Assembly (NCBI GenBank): GCA_041391225.1
Contig: JAWKOL010000008.1
Location: 124,001 to 188,000, forward strand
Direction of reading: 5' to 3'
Source: RI-153 sp041391225
GTDB taxonomy: Bacteria; Chloroflexota; Anaerolineae; Caldilineales; Caldilineaceae
Length of the DNA stretch: 64,000 nucleotides
How positions within the stretch are numbered: position 1 is the first letter of the stretch; every line of letters starts with the position of its first letter. Of the stretch, positions 30,451-40,351 are shown piece by piece. The notes under the pieces are model-generated. The model was not told where the DNA came from. It saw only the letters and a program-made list of their open reading frames with translations, and made no database searches. The translations under genes were made by a program, and so were the position numbers.

Positions 30451-33386
30451 AATCTACGGACAGGCTGCTGCCAATTTCATGCGTTAGCCACGCCGCCATT
30501 TCATTCGGCCCGAACGCATCGTACCGCCTCGGCCTTAAGGGCGTGCCATGTTTCAATCTGCCCGATGACGTTGTGTTCTTGTCGGTGAGGTAGATCTTGA
30601 TGAAGTGCTCCAGCGCTTCAACCTCACGAAGGAACCCAACCGGCTGGCAGGTGACCATGGCGTCTTTCTTTTCGGTGACGAACCAGATGCCCACGATCTG
30701 TTCGCCGCCGGTGGGTGTGGTGCTGGTGATCGGCTGTGATTGCCAACCAGGCGGCGCCTGGATCTGTTCCACGCTACGGCGGATCTGGCAGATCGAAGTA
30801 GATCTCACGTCGTGCTCTGCTGATCCAGCGTGTCATCGACGACTGGATCTGGATTGCGATCCGGCCCAGGGTTCTCCGTGTCTTCTTGAAGGTGCGCCGG
30901 AGACGCCGGTGATACAACTGGCGGTTCTTTGGTTGCTTCCGTCACTCGTCACCGTGGCTTGTGGGACGAGCCAGTTGGGGTGGCTGTCGCTGTGGTCGTG
31001 GTTGGTGTCGGTGTGGCGATGGCCGTCTCGTCGTCGTGATCGTGGCTGTGGTTGCAAAAGTCAGGTGGCTGTGGCTGTGGCTGTGATCGTACCTGTATGG
31101 CTGTGGTTGCCGTCGCCGTGCTTCTTGTGGCTGTCTGGTTGCTGTCTGTGTTGCCGTGGGTGCCGTAGCCGTTGTAGTTGTGGCTGTAGTGCAGTGTGGT
31201 TGTCGCAAAGCTCTTGGGTCGCCGTGGGTGGTGAGGGTGTAGGTGGGGTGCGCCGGAGTCCATGTTGAAGCTTCCGGCGGGGCGGTGTGCGGTGCCGGCG
31301 TGTACGTTGGCGTCGGCGTGTAGGTGTACGCTGAAAGCGACGGCTATATGGCCCAGGACGGTCGTCCTGTTCAACCGAAGTTGCTTGCTCACGCCGTCAG
31401 CATCCCGCCAGCCGCTGACAGAGGCCGTTCCAGTTCTTGTCTTCGTCGCCGTCGACAGCCGCCGTTGTCGTTGTCGCGGTCGACTTCCTTGCGCAGACCG
31501 TCGCTGATCCAGTCGGGCCAGTTTGGTACTGCCCCAGGTGGCTGAAGACGTAGCCGCGGATGTCCTGCTTGTCGTTGACGCAGTCGTCGGTGTCGTTGTC
31601 GTTGGGCGATGTGGCGAAGCGGTTCTGCTCGTCGAAGTCTACGATGCCGTCTGCGTCGGCGTCGGTGAAGAGCGAAGCTTCGTCCTGGCGCGGTTGACGT
31701 TGGCGGCACGTGGTATTCGGAGACGTTCCAACTGTTGTACAGATCCAGCCGCCGCGTTCCGTCCACGGATCGACGCGGGGCAAACGCCAACTGAAGAAGA
31801 ACCAGTTGAATTCCCAGTATTCGCCATCACAACACTGTGGGCGTCGTTGTTTTCCACGAAGAGCGCGGGTCACTGTTTTCGATCCAGAATTTTCCTTTGA
31901 CCGTTGGCGAAGCTAGGGTTTGCCAGCGCACAGACGCCGGTTGCGTCGTTCATGGCTCCACATCACGTTCTTGCCGCCGCCCTGCGCATCCCTGATTCGG
32001 CCACAAACCGATGCCGTGGCCCAGATCACCTCGCGGACGCCGCCGCCGTAGGCGTAGCAGTACGAGATGCGATCCTGGCTGAGCTTGCTGCCAGTGGTAG
32101 TCGGCGATCATGGAGATGGAGGCGCGGGTGCAGTACCAGTCGTCGTGTGGGCTGCCGCACAGGGACTGGCGTCGCCCACGAAAGTGCCGTCGATCTCGTG
32201 GGCGGAATCCCATGGTAGATGCCGAATTCGGGGTCGCCGTCGAGGCAGAGCATGCGCGGTCTTTGTGCTGTAGCGGCGTCACCCTGAGCACCTTTGCCCA
32301 CAGACGTGGCCGCGGCTTCGGGCGGCATGGGGATCACCGTCACCGCGATGGGGGCGGACCAGCGTTCTGGCTGCCGTCGGCCTGATGCCCGGGCTGCGGC
32401 GTAGTAGGTGCGCGATCGCACTGTGGTGGTGAGTTCGGTGGTGATGGTGTTGCTGATCACCACGCTGGTTCCACGGCGTTGAATGCGCCGTCCTGGCCAC
32501 TTGGAAGCGGTATTCGACGGCGTTGGGGACAGCCAGCTGAATGGCAACGTCACCGGCAAAGGTGACCATGCCGTCGAAGGGCGCGGAAGTAGGGGCGCAG
32601 GCGCTCGGTTAGGCGCGCCGGGGCGTCTGTTCGCCGGGCTTGTAGATCGTCCATTCCTCGGCGCTGTTGGTGTCGAAGAGCGGATAAGCCAATCGCTTTT
32701 CGCCGGTGACCAGGGCATCGGCGCTGGGGATCTGCGTGGTGGGCCGCATGAACGTGTGTCCGCGGGCCACTGACCTGCCTGCACCGCCAGATCTGGCGTC
32801 TGTCAGCGGAAGTCGCCGTAGGCCACGAAATCTACCAGCGTCGTGGTGGTGGATGGTGCTGCTGAAGAAAGCCGGTCCACTTCTGTCGAGGAAGTTTTAC
32901 CAGCCCCGGCGGCGTGCAACTCGATCACGTCGGGGCGTCGTAATCGTTGGCGGTAGTCGCCCTGGCCGTCGAGATAGAGCACGATGTAGGTTGCGGGGGC
33001 AGGATGGGCAGCGCTTCGGGGAAGGTGTAGATGTTGCCGTCGCCGTCGCTGAGTTGCCAACCGGCGAGGCCTACGTGGCCGACGCAACCTGCAGGCGTTT
33101 AAGCAGGCGCTACGTCGCTGGCCTGTGCGTCGCTGCCATGATTGGGCAAGTAAAGCGGCGTGGTGTTCTGGAATAGTTCGATCCACTGCGGTTGACCTCG
33201 GCAGGCAGCGGCGCTACTTCGTTGATCACCGTTGGGCTTGGCGCCCAACTGGGTCATCGGCGCAGCAGGCGCGGCGCGGCTGCCGATCCCTTGATCAGCC
33301 CAACAACAACAGGACAGCGGCAGCGCAGATGGCGGCAACCGTCGCAAACACGGTGAACAGCACAGGTGGGCGCGGCAAACGGTGCA
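30416..33386 (-). pseudogene. Secreted lamin-tail-domain protein, shredded by many frameshifts
   Basis: Starts at ATG 33386 with AAGGAGG six bases upstream and a signal sequence (MHRLPRPPVLFTVFATVAA). Pieces in shifting frames then read VINEVAP and QWIELFQNTTPLYL (lamin-tail opening), ATYIVLYLDGQGDY, TLVDFVAYGDF, a fibronectin-like part (IQLAVPNAVEYRFQVA), an Asp-rich stretch DADADGIVDFDEQNRFATSP resembling thrombospondin type-3 repeats, a long Thr/Pro/Ala low-complexity linker (about 30.95-31.3 kb) and a final GIWFVTEKKDAMVTCQPVGF. This fits a secreted or surface protein of about 950 residues. A shift is needed every few hundred bases or less. Either the sequence is poor here or the gene is dead. 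Confidence 0.6.
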
Positions 33387-33441
33387 TGACATTCCTCCTT
33401 GGTGGTTCGGGGATCAAAGCGAAAGACGCAAGCGCGTAGCG

Positions 33442-33462
33442 GTCGGCACAGAATGTGCCGAC
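33442..33462. promoter_or_regulatory. 9-bp inverted repeat upstream of the lamin-tail gene
   Basis: GTCGGCACA and TGTGCCGAC flank a GAA centre, a perfect 9-bp dyad 56 bases before the lamin-tail gene start. It suits a repressor site or leader hairpin. Confidence 0.45.
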
Positions 33463-33495
33463 TTGTGAACAGGGAGGATGCGCAAACTCAGGTGC

Positions 33496-33511
33496 TTGTG
33501 ATCGATCACAA
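33496..33511. promoter_or_regulatory. TTGTGATCGATCACAA palindrome
   Basis: A perfect 16-base dyad 110 bases before the lamin-tail gene start. It resembles a CRP/FNR half-site pair (TGTGA...TCACA) but with a 4-base rather than 6-base centre, so the binding protein is unknown. Confidence 0.5.
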
Positions 33512-33581
33512 CCACGGTGGGCGACTGAATTTTCGATTGCGTTCTATCTCGGTCTTTGAGGAATGGGGCTATTGTAACGAA

Positions 33582-33629
33582 AAATAGCACATCTGTCTGT
33601 GCGGTACCGCACAGACAGATGTGCTATTT
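33582..33629 (-). terminator. 48-base perfect palindrome, probable terminator
   Basis: A perfect palindrome with 24-bp arms centred on GGTACC at 33603-33608. On the minus strand it lies just after the stop of the TIM-barrel gene and ends in a T-run (TATTTTT), as a terminator should. The absence of any loop is unusual. Confidence 0.65.
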
Positions 33630-33650
33630 GCAGTTGTACGTGGCTTCTCT

Positions 33651-35020
33651 TTACCAGATCGCTCCCACGGCGTCCAACTTCTCATCACTCAGATAGCCGT
33701 AGCGGTTGATCCAGACACCGTCGGCGCGGCTTTGGGCTACGAGTTGGAAGCGGCGGCGGAAGTCGTCGAGCGGACCGTAGCCGTGGACGAGCGGGTAGAT
33801 CTGCGTCTGTCCTCGCGCGGCAGCGAGGACCTGCTCGATCTTGCGCTGCTGTGTGCTGCTGGGGACGGGGTGGGGTTCGTCGGGCTTCGGATAGCCGTAG
33901 GTGTGTAGATCGGCGTCGACGGGGCCGTCGGTCAGATCGAGGAGGTTGACCAGCGCGGAGACGAGCAACCGTTCGTCGAGGCCGGGGTTGTTCGAGCAGC
34001 ACCTTGCCCCAGAATTCCACGATCAAGGACCAGTGCATGGTGTAGAGCTTGGGCGCAATCGACGCAGTGAGCCGCAGCCGCGGCGAAATCCAGCCCGGTG
34101 ACGAAGCTGAACGGTGTCATGAAGGCGTTGGCCGGAGAAGTTTTGTCCGTGCCGCCGTATTCGTGGATGGCGTCGCGCTTCACTCGCTCAGTAGAGGTGG
34201 AAAGCGCCGCCTTGAGCCGGAACCATTCGGCCACGCCGGGGAAGCGCTTGAAGCCATCGAGAGGGTGAACTTGCCCCGATCCGGCCCCGGCGTCTTCGAG
34301 ATGGGCGTTGGTGAGGCTGCCGTGCAGGAAATCGTAGACCGCGCCCACTTCGCGGCGGATGGCGGCGAAGTCGAAGCCATGTCCGCGCGCCCAGGTTTCT
34401 ACGTGCGGGCTAAAATCCTGAAGGCTTGGGTCGAGTTGATAGCAGGATACTCCGGCCAATCTGGGCGGATGCCGTCGATCTGCGGGCATTAAGAAGATGT
34501 CGCGCACCCAGGCGCGGCTGAAGGCGCACGCCGGGCTGGCCAGGCTGCCGGTGTCTGCCATGCGGTTGTGGGGAAGATTGCCGTTGGGCAGGCGCGGGCG
34601 GTCGTCGTCTTTCGCCGCCGGGCGCGGTGGCGCTGGTCTGGATGTAGACTTTGAGTCCGGCGGTTGCGGCGGCGTCGATGAATTGGCCGATCACTGGGCC
34701 GGTGCTGTCTGTGGAGATCATTGGCGGGCCGCGGTTGGTACTTCCAGCCCGGCGAAGAATTCCGTGCGCGCATGGTGGCCCGGTCCACTGCGGTACCAGA
34801 ATTCGGGGCTTGTCCCACACCAGGCTCGAAGAGACGCGCTGGCGCTTGCTGTCGGTGGGCGGCTGGTATTGTCCCTGGCCTTCGGCATCGGCGCAATGAC
34901 CGACGTGTTGATGGTCAACAGTATGCGGGCGCGACCGGCCACGTTGTCGAGCACCGTCTCGATCCCCTCGGCCTGGATGAAGGGCGTCATGGTGGTGATA
35001 CCGAGGAAACGAGTGGACAT
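33651..35020 (-). pseudogene. Putative TIM-barrel (glycoside-hydrolase-like) protein, several frameshifts
   Basis: The start at ATG 35020 has AAAGAGG upstream and gives MSTRFLGITTMTPFIQAEG. Fragments then read GPVIGQFIDAAATAGLKVYIQ, TGSLASPACAF, CYQLDPSLQDFSPHVETWA, GVAEWFRLKAALSTSTERV and GYGPLDDFRRRFQLVAQSRADGVWINRYGYLSD. The 'TPFIQ..G', 'GLKVYIQ' and 'GVWINRYGYLSD' strands resemble uncharacterised glycoside-hydrolase-like TIM-barrel proteins of Planctomycetes and Chloroflexi. At least five frame changes occur over 1.37 kb. It lies in a minus-strand run with SDR, Gfo/Idh and sulfatase genes, which supports a role in carbohydrate use. Confidence 0.5.
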
Positions 35021-35030
35021 AGTGACCTCT

Positions 35031-35775
35031 TTATGAAAAAAATATCCGAAACATATTGAATTCTTTTGCGTCGTGTTTGATCGATTGTTAATTTGGGATA
35101 AATTACGTTCGCTCGCGCGGAGCGTACAAAACCACGGTTTCGGCGATATCTTCGCCTTGCATCATGCGCTCAGGTGTTGGCGTGGCGGCGGCGGCGATGC
35201 ACGAGGATCTCGGTTTCCCACTTGCCGGGGTGATGACGCAGGCGCACGCCGGGCGTTGGCCTCTTCGTTGGTGACTTTGGTGAGCGCTTCCATGCCGATC
35301 TTCGAGGCGCTGTACGAGACGCCGGCTGACGCTGGGCAGGATGGCGGCACGCGAGGATGTTGATGATCACGCCGTCTTTGCGCTCGATCAGTTGGGCAGG
35401 ATGGCTTTGGTGAAGATGTAGGCGCTGGTGAGGTTGATGTCGAGAATACGCTGCCACTTTTCGACGGTGGTGTCGCCAATGGTGCGGTTTTTGAGGTTTG
35501 TCCCCTGTTGTTGACGAGCACGTCGATGGGGCCGAGCGCTTCTGCGCCGAGGACAGCGCCGCCAGGATCTCCGCTTCGACGCCCACATCGGCCACGCAGA
35601 TCGCCGCCTTCACGCCCAACTCGTGATCTGCGTCGCCACCTCTTCCAGCCTGTCGGCGCGGCGGGCGCAGACAGCTACATTCGCCCCTTCCTCATGCGCA
35701 AGCCAGCTACAGCCCGCCCAATCCCACTGCTCGCCCCTTGGTCACCAGGACGTTTTTGCCTTCAAGACGTTTCAC
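35031..35775 (-). pseudogene. SDR-family oxidoreductase, several frameshifts
   Basis: GTG 35775, preceded by GAGGAG, gives MKRLEGKNVLVTKG, the opening of a short-chain dehydrogenase. Pieces in other frames give AAICVADVGVEAEI, VNNRG, KDGVIINILA, GVSYSASKIGMEALTKVTNEE (the Tyr-x3-Lys catalytic pair), ETEIL and PERMMQGEDIAETVV, ending in RANVIYPKLTIDQTRR. The order fits a complete SDR of about 245 residues if the frames are joined. A TAA at 35031-35033, just before the next gene, is the likely true stop. Substrate unknown; neighbours suggest a sugar alcohol or sugar acid. Confidence 0.6.
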
Positions 35776-35803
35776 GGAAAGTCTCCTCGTGGTGGTTGGT
35801 GAA

Positions 35804-35889
35804 ATGAGGCGAGTGAGTGCGGCAAGCACGAAACCATTCAAAAGGCGATACTCTCACTACCCTTACTCATTACTCTCTTACTGCATTAC
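35804..35889. repeat. Heptad inverted repeat between SDR and Gfo/Idh genes
   Basis: The right arm (35849-35889) is a run of 7-base units related to TTACTCT/TACTCAC. The left arm (about 35804-35820, GAGGCGAGTGAGTG) is a shorter imperfect complement. It overlaps the last bases of the Gfo/Idh gene on the other side. Confidence 0.6.
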
Positions 35890-37245
35890 GTTCTCTTGTT
35901 CAACGACTCATGCAACTCCGTCTTCGCCGGCAGTTGCAGCAACTCGTCCACGTTGACGGGTTGGCCGGTGGCGATGGAGTGGTTGGCCGCCACGCCGAGC
36001 AGGATGGAGGCAGCGCCGTCGATGTGGCTGGCGGCGCGCTTGAACGGATCTTCCGGCGGGTTGGGGTGGAAGATCTGTTCCAGCATCACGCGGTCACCGC
36101 CGCCGTGGCCGCCCACGCCTTCGGGGATGTCCACGGTGTAGGGCTTGCCGTGCATGGGGAAGACCCAGATGTGCTTGCCGCGGAAGCCTTCCAGCGGGTG
36201 TTCGTCCTCGTCCAGCGTCTCTTCCTGGCCGGCGACGAAGGTTCGCCCCACCGTTTCCACGACTTCAACTTCGAGCCGTCCTTTGTTGCCGGTGATGGCG
36301 CAGCGGTAGCCTTCCCACGGCGAGTAGGCGAGGAGGGCATAGGTGAGCAGCGCCCGGTTGCGGTAGCGCGCGGTGACGCTCATGGTGTCTTCGGCGGAGA
36401 TGTTGTCGCCGAAGACGTTGCGGTCGCGCAGATAGCCGCTGTCCTTTTCGGCGTCGAGGTAGAGTTCGCGCAGCGATTCGTTTTCGTCGAGACGCAGGGC
36501 GAAGGGATCGTTCTCTGCTTCGGGTTGGCCGGTGTAGCGGTCGTAGCTGTAGCTTTCACCGCGGGCTTCGGCGTTTTCGCGGCCGTAGAAGAGCAGATCA
36601 CCCTGGGCGAAGACGCGTTCTGGGTAGGAGTCGATCCACCAGTTGATGAGATCGAAGTGGTGCGTCGACTTGTGGACGAGCAGACCGCCGGATTTGTCCT
36701 TTTCGCGGTGCCAGCGGCGGAAGTAGTCGGCGCCGTGGCTGGTGTCGAGCACCCACGAGAAGTCCACGTGCAGCGGCTTGCCGATGGCGCCTTCCATGAT
36801 CAGTTCGCGCACCTTCGTCGCCAGCGGCGCGTAGCGATAGTTGAAGGTGACGCGCAGTTGTCGGCCTGTGCGCTCGATGGCGTCGAATATGGCGCGCGCC
36901 TTCTCGTCGTCGATGGTCATGGGCTTCTCGGTGATGGCGTCGCAGCCCAGTTCCATGGCGCGGATGATGTACTTGTGGTGCAGCGCATCCATCGTGGTGA
37001 CGATGACGATATCGGGTTTCTGTTCTTCGATCATCTTGTCGAAGTCGTCGGCGTGGTAGGTGGCCAGCGCATCGCCGCCGTGTTCCTCTTGCACGCGTTT
37101 GACATACCAATCCATGCGCGCCTGGCTGACGTCGCAGAAGGCGGTCAGCTCGTTCCACTTCGGCGAAGGGGCCGCAGATGGCGTCCACGAACATCTTGGC
37201 GCGCCCGCCCGTGCCGACCAACACATAGCGTTTCTTTTCGGACAT
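35886..37245 (-). CDS. Gfo/Idh/MocA-family oxidoreductase, one frameshift
   Basis: About 450 residues once joined. The N-terminal Rossmann fold begins KRYVLVGTGGRAKMFVDAI from ATG 37245 (GGGAGA upstream). It continues in another frame as WNELTAFCDVSQARMDWY, DIVIVTTMDALHHKYII and CDAITEKPMTIDDEKA, with the EKP lysine typical of the family. A break near 37155 splits the two parts. The C-terminal domain has STHHFDLINWWI, which may supply active-site histidines. The family oxidises or isomerises sugars and sugar derivatives with NAD(P). Its position after a sulfatase and before an SDR points to a glycan-degradation set. Confidence 0.85.
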
Positions 37246-37286
37246 GAAGATGTCTCCCAATCTAGAAATGACAATGGTAAATTTTT

Positions 37287-37341
37287 GATTTACGATTTGC
37301 GATTGACGATTTACGATTGTCAATCGCAAATCGTCAATCCT
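37287..37341. repeat. GATTTAC/AATCGTC heptad inverted repeat
   Basis: Five tandem 7-base units (GATTTAC, GATTTGC, GATTGAC, GATTTAC, GATTGTC) run straight into the complementary units AATCGCA and AATCGTC. The dyad lies between sulfatase and Gfo/Idh. The sulfatase frame stays open right through it into the start of the next gene. Confidence 0.8.
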
Positions 37342-38815
37342 CTCATCCCGGTGCGCCCACCGAGCTTCCCACTCAACTCCAGCGGCGGCGGAGGCCAGTG
37401 GATGCCGTTGACCGTTGAGATCGCGATCCTGCTTGGGCTTGTAGTCGCGATGGGGCAGGCCCACGAGTTGACCGTCTTGGAGCCAGGCTTCATCGCTGCC
37501 GTAGAGTTCGGCGATGAGGCGCTGCGTGAGCCGTTCTTTGACGTCGGCGTGTTCCTCACTGCGGCTCAGATCCAGGATCTCACCGGCGGGGTGCTCCTTG
37601 TCGAAAAGCTGAAGGACGTTGCCCACCGGGTAGTAGATCAGCTTGAAGCGCCCATCGGTGACCATGCGCGTGGACATGGCGTCTTCGCCGCACTCGCCGT
37701 AGAGGACGTCGCGGCGTTGCTCGCCCACCATCGACATGCCGTCCACGCTGTCGGGAATGGGCAGGCCCGCCAGATCGAGCAACGTGGGCATGATGTCCTG
37801 CCAGCCGACGAGGCGGTCATCGACACGATGGTGGCCGACGCGATTGTCCCCTGCCGCGCCCACCAGGATCATGGGGACGTTGGCGGCGTTGTCGTAGAAA
37901 AGGCGCTTGGCCCACAGCCCGTGATCGCCCAGCATATCCCCGTGATCCGAGGTGAAGAGGATGATCGTGTCGTCGAGCAGTTGTTCCTCACGCAGCGTGC
38001 CGATGACGAGACGCAGTTGGTGATCGATGTGGTACACAGCGCGTAAAAGCGCGGCGGATGCCGCGGATCTGATCCCGGTTGAATGGTCCCCACTTCTGTT
38101 GGATGGCCTGGATGGCGTAGGGCGCGGTCTCCACGCCGTCGGCCCAAAGACCCACCTGCGCCGACGGTGGATCGAAATCGCGGTAGAGATCGAGGTAACT
38201 TTGCAGCGGCACCAGCGGCGGGTGCGGGTGACAGTACGAGAGGAACCAGAAGCCGGGCCGCGGATCGCGACGGCGGATCATGCGGCACATCTGGCGCGTG
38301 GCCCAGTTGGTCACATGGGCAGATTCGGGCAAGTGCCAGGGTCGGTAGGCGTAATCGTTGTTGCTCATGCCGTGGCCGTAGCTTTCACCAGCGTAGCCCT
38401 GCTCGGTAAGCCACAGATCGTAATCGTCAATCGCCCCCAGGATCGGGCGTCCTTCCTCGGCCAGGATCACATCGTCGAAGCCGATGCGGTCGCGCTGGGG
38501 GAAGACGTGCAACTTGCCCACGGCGTAGGCCTGGTAGCCGTTGTCGCGGAAGGTCTGCGCCAACGTGGGAAAGGACGGCATCGGCTCCGTCACCTTGAAG
38601 ACGCGATCCCCGTGGGTGCGCGGGGTGGTCCCCGTCATCAACGTGCGCCGCGCCGGGATGCAGACCGGACACTCGCTGTACGCATTCGTGTAGCGAACGC
38701 CATTGCGCGCCAGTTGATCCAGCGTCGGCGTCTGAATCGCAGAGTGGCCAGCAACGCCCAACAGCGACGCCGACCAGTGATCGGTACTGATCAACAAAAC
38801 GTGGGGTTTGGACAT
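37342..38815 (-). CDS. Sulfatase, one or two frameshifts
   Basis: About 490 residues from ATG 38815. It starts KPHVLLISTDHWSASLLG, with the first metal ligands, and has the formylglycine motif CPVCIPARRTLMTG (C-x-P-x-R, so the Cys type). Later pieces read DDTIILFTSDHGDMLGDHGLW (second metal site), WQDIMPTLLDLAGLPIPDS and LIYYP. The frame breaks near 38035-38045: FNRDQIRGIRRAF continues in another frame as YHIDHQLRLVIGTL. It hydrolyses sulfate esters, probably of sugars; no signal peptide is evident, so it may be cytoplasmic. No maturase gene is near. The C-terminus is uncertain because the frame runs into the downstream repeat. Confidence 0.85.
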
Positions 38816-38901
38816 AGTGGAAACTCCAGTGGGTTGTGTGAAGCCAGGAGGAATCCGAGATGCGTCCAGTTGATCTTAGTGCAGAGTGGGGGATTTGGCA
38901 A

Positions 38902-39951
38902 TTACCTCGTCTCCGTCACCTTGCGCAGGCCGCGTGGGTGATCGGGATCGTAATGACGCGTGGCGGCCAGGTGCATGGCGAAGAGCTGGCCGGGAACGAT
39001 GGCGGCAATGGGCGAGAGCCATTCTTCGATGCCGCTGGGTAGGGGCAGGCTGCGATGCGCGGCTTGTTGCAGATCTGCATCGTCGCTGATGACCACGATT
39101 TCGGCCTCGCGTTGGTGTAGCTGATCGAGGAAACTGCGCATCTCACCGCTGAGCACGCCCGACGGCGCTACCACGAAGGCGGGGAAGTTGTGCTCGATCA
39201 GCGCCAACGGCCCATGCAGGAAGTCGGCGCTGCTGTACGGCTCGGCCACGGTGTAGGTGAGTTCTTTCATCTTCAGCGCCATTTCGTAGGCCGTGGCGTA
39301 GTTGAAACCGCGACCGATCACGACACAGTTCTGCGCATAGCAAAAACGTTCGGCGATGGGGCCGACGTGGTCGTTCATGGCCAACGTCTCTTCGATCTTG
39401 CCGGGGATGGTGTGCAACTGGGCCAGCATGTCGCTGTCCTGGTTGAGTTGCGCGGAGAGGAGGGCGACGCCGACCAATTCGGTGGTGTACGTCTTGGTGG
39501 CGGCGATGGAGCGTTCTTCGCCGGCGTGCAGCGCGATGACGTGATCCGCCTGCTGCGCCAGATCCGAGCCGGGGATGTTGGTCAGCGCGGCGGTGAGCAT
39601 TCCCTGCTGCCTGGCTTCGGCGAGGACGCTGACAATGTCGGGGCTTTTGCCACTCTGGCTGATGCCCAGCACCAGGGTGTTGGCGGCAAAGCGCGGCGGA
39701 CGCCCGTAGATCGAGAACAGGCTGGGCGTGGTCAACGATACCGGCAGCCGGTTGACGGCGCCGAGCAGGTATTGGGCGTAGCGACCGGCGTTGTCACTGG
39801 TGCCGCGGGCGGCGATGACCACGTTGTCCACGCCGCGATCACGGATCGCCGCGGCGAGTTTGGCGGCGTTGTCTGCTTCGGCGGCGAGCATGGTGGTCAA
39901 CGCGGTGGGTTGTTGGTGAATTTCTTGATAGAGGAAGGAATCTTGGAGCAT
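38902..39951 (-). CDS. SIS-domain sugar isomerase/deaminase
   Basis: 349 residues with two SIS domains and no glutaminase domain. The first has IAARGTSDNAGRYAQYLLG and GISQSGKSPDIVSVL; the second has IGRGFNYATAYEMALKMKEL and SSADFLHGPLALIE. This layout fits the GlmS-isomerase-like family that includes AgaS and NagB-II, which isomerise or deaminate amino-sugar phosphates. It is 87 bases from the sulfatase gene on the same strand and upstream of it, so it likely belongs to the same carbohydrate set. Confidence 0.87.
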   Translation of the reverse strand: MLQDSFLYQEIHQQPTALTTMLAAEADNAAKLAAAIRDRGVDNVVIAARGTSDNAGRYAQYLLGAVNRLPVSLTTPSLFSIYGRPPRFAANTLVLGISQSGKSPDIVSVLAEARQQGMLTAALTNIPGSDLAQQADHVIALHAGEERSIAATKTYTTELVGVALLSAQLNQDSDMLAQLHTIPGKIEETLAMNDHVGPIAERFCYAQNCVVIGRGFNYATAYEMALKMKELTYTVAEPYSSADFLHGPLALIEHNFPAFVVAPSGVLSGEMRSFLDQLHQREAEIVVISDDADLQQAAHRSLPLPSGIEEWLSPIAAIVPGQLFAMHLAATRHYDPDHPRGLRKVTETR

Positions 39952-40351
39952 AACGCGCCTCTTCTTGAGTGGACCAACCTGGTGGGATTGGCGCTTGGGT
40001 GATCTAGTCTGAGTAGTTCACGATTATGACGCGGAGTAGGCATCCTCAGATGCCGGGTGATCCGCAATAAGTCGCATCTGAGGATGCTCACTCCGCAATT
40101 TCACAGAGAATCGTAAACTACTGAATTTCCTGAATTATAGGGCGAATAACGCCTCTGGGCGAATTGTCTGCACCGCACTCAACAGGCCGACAACAGCACC
40201 GGAATGCTGTCTGCTACAATGTTCTCAGATCCCACCTGTCACCTACAGCGAATCCATCCGCAAATCCACAGCAGCCCGGCGAAATCGCCCCGTTTTGAAT
40301 AGCCATTGTGCTGCGCACTGTGATTTGTGGATAGACAAAAAGGAAAAGCTC
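39952..40351. other. Intergenic region with imperfect inverted repeat
   Basis: This 400-base gap between the divergent SIS-domain and acyl-CoA dehydrogenase genes holds one clear structure, the dyad at 40012-40122. A TACAAT at 40214-40219 could be a -10 box, but no -35 at proper distance was found. I see no RNA gene or additional coding sequence. Confidence 0.5.
40012..40122. repeat. Long imperfect inverted repeat (MITE-like)
   Basis: The core arms GCATCCTCAGATGC (40040-40053) and GCATCTGAGGATGC (40074-40087) are perfect complements around a 20-base loop. The pairing continues outward discontinuously (CGGAG with CTCCG; AGTAGTT with AACTACT at the ends). It could be a small non-autonomous element or an mRNA structure; no transposase is present. 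Confidence 0.55.

Noticed and set aside
30949..31392. His/Thr/Arg-rich open frame
   Set aside because: Low-complexity stretch in a shifted frame of the Thr/Pro/Ala linker of the lamin-tail gene, not a separate gene.
33496..33511. True CRP binding site
   Set aside because: The half sites fit but the centre is 4 instead of 6 bases, so I list only an unassigned dyad.
35817..37247. 476-codon plus-strand frame opposite the Gfo/Idh gene
   Set aside because: Antisense of a recognisable oxidoreductase; rich in Val/His/Gly with no domain pattern.
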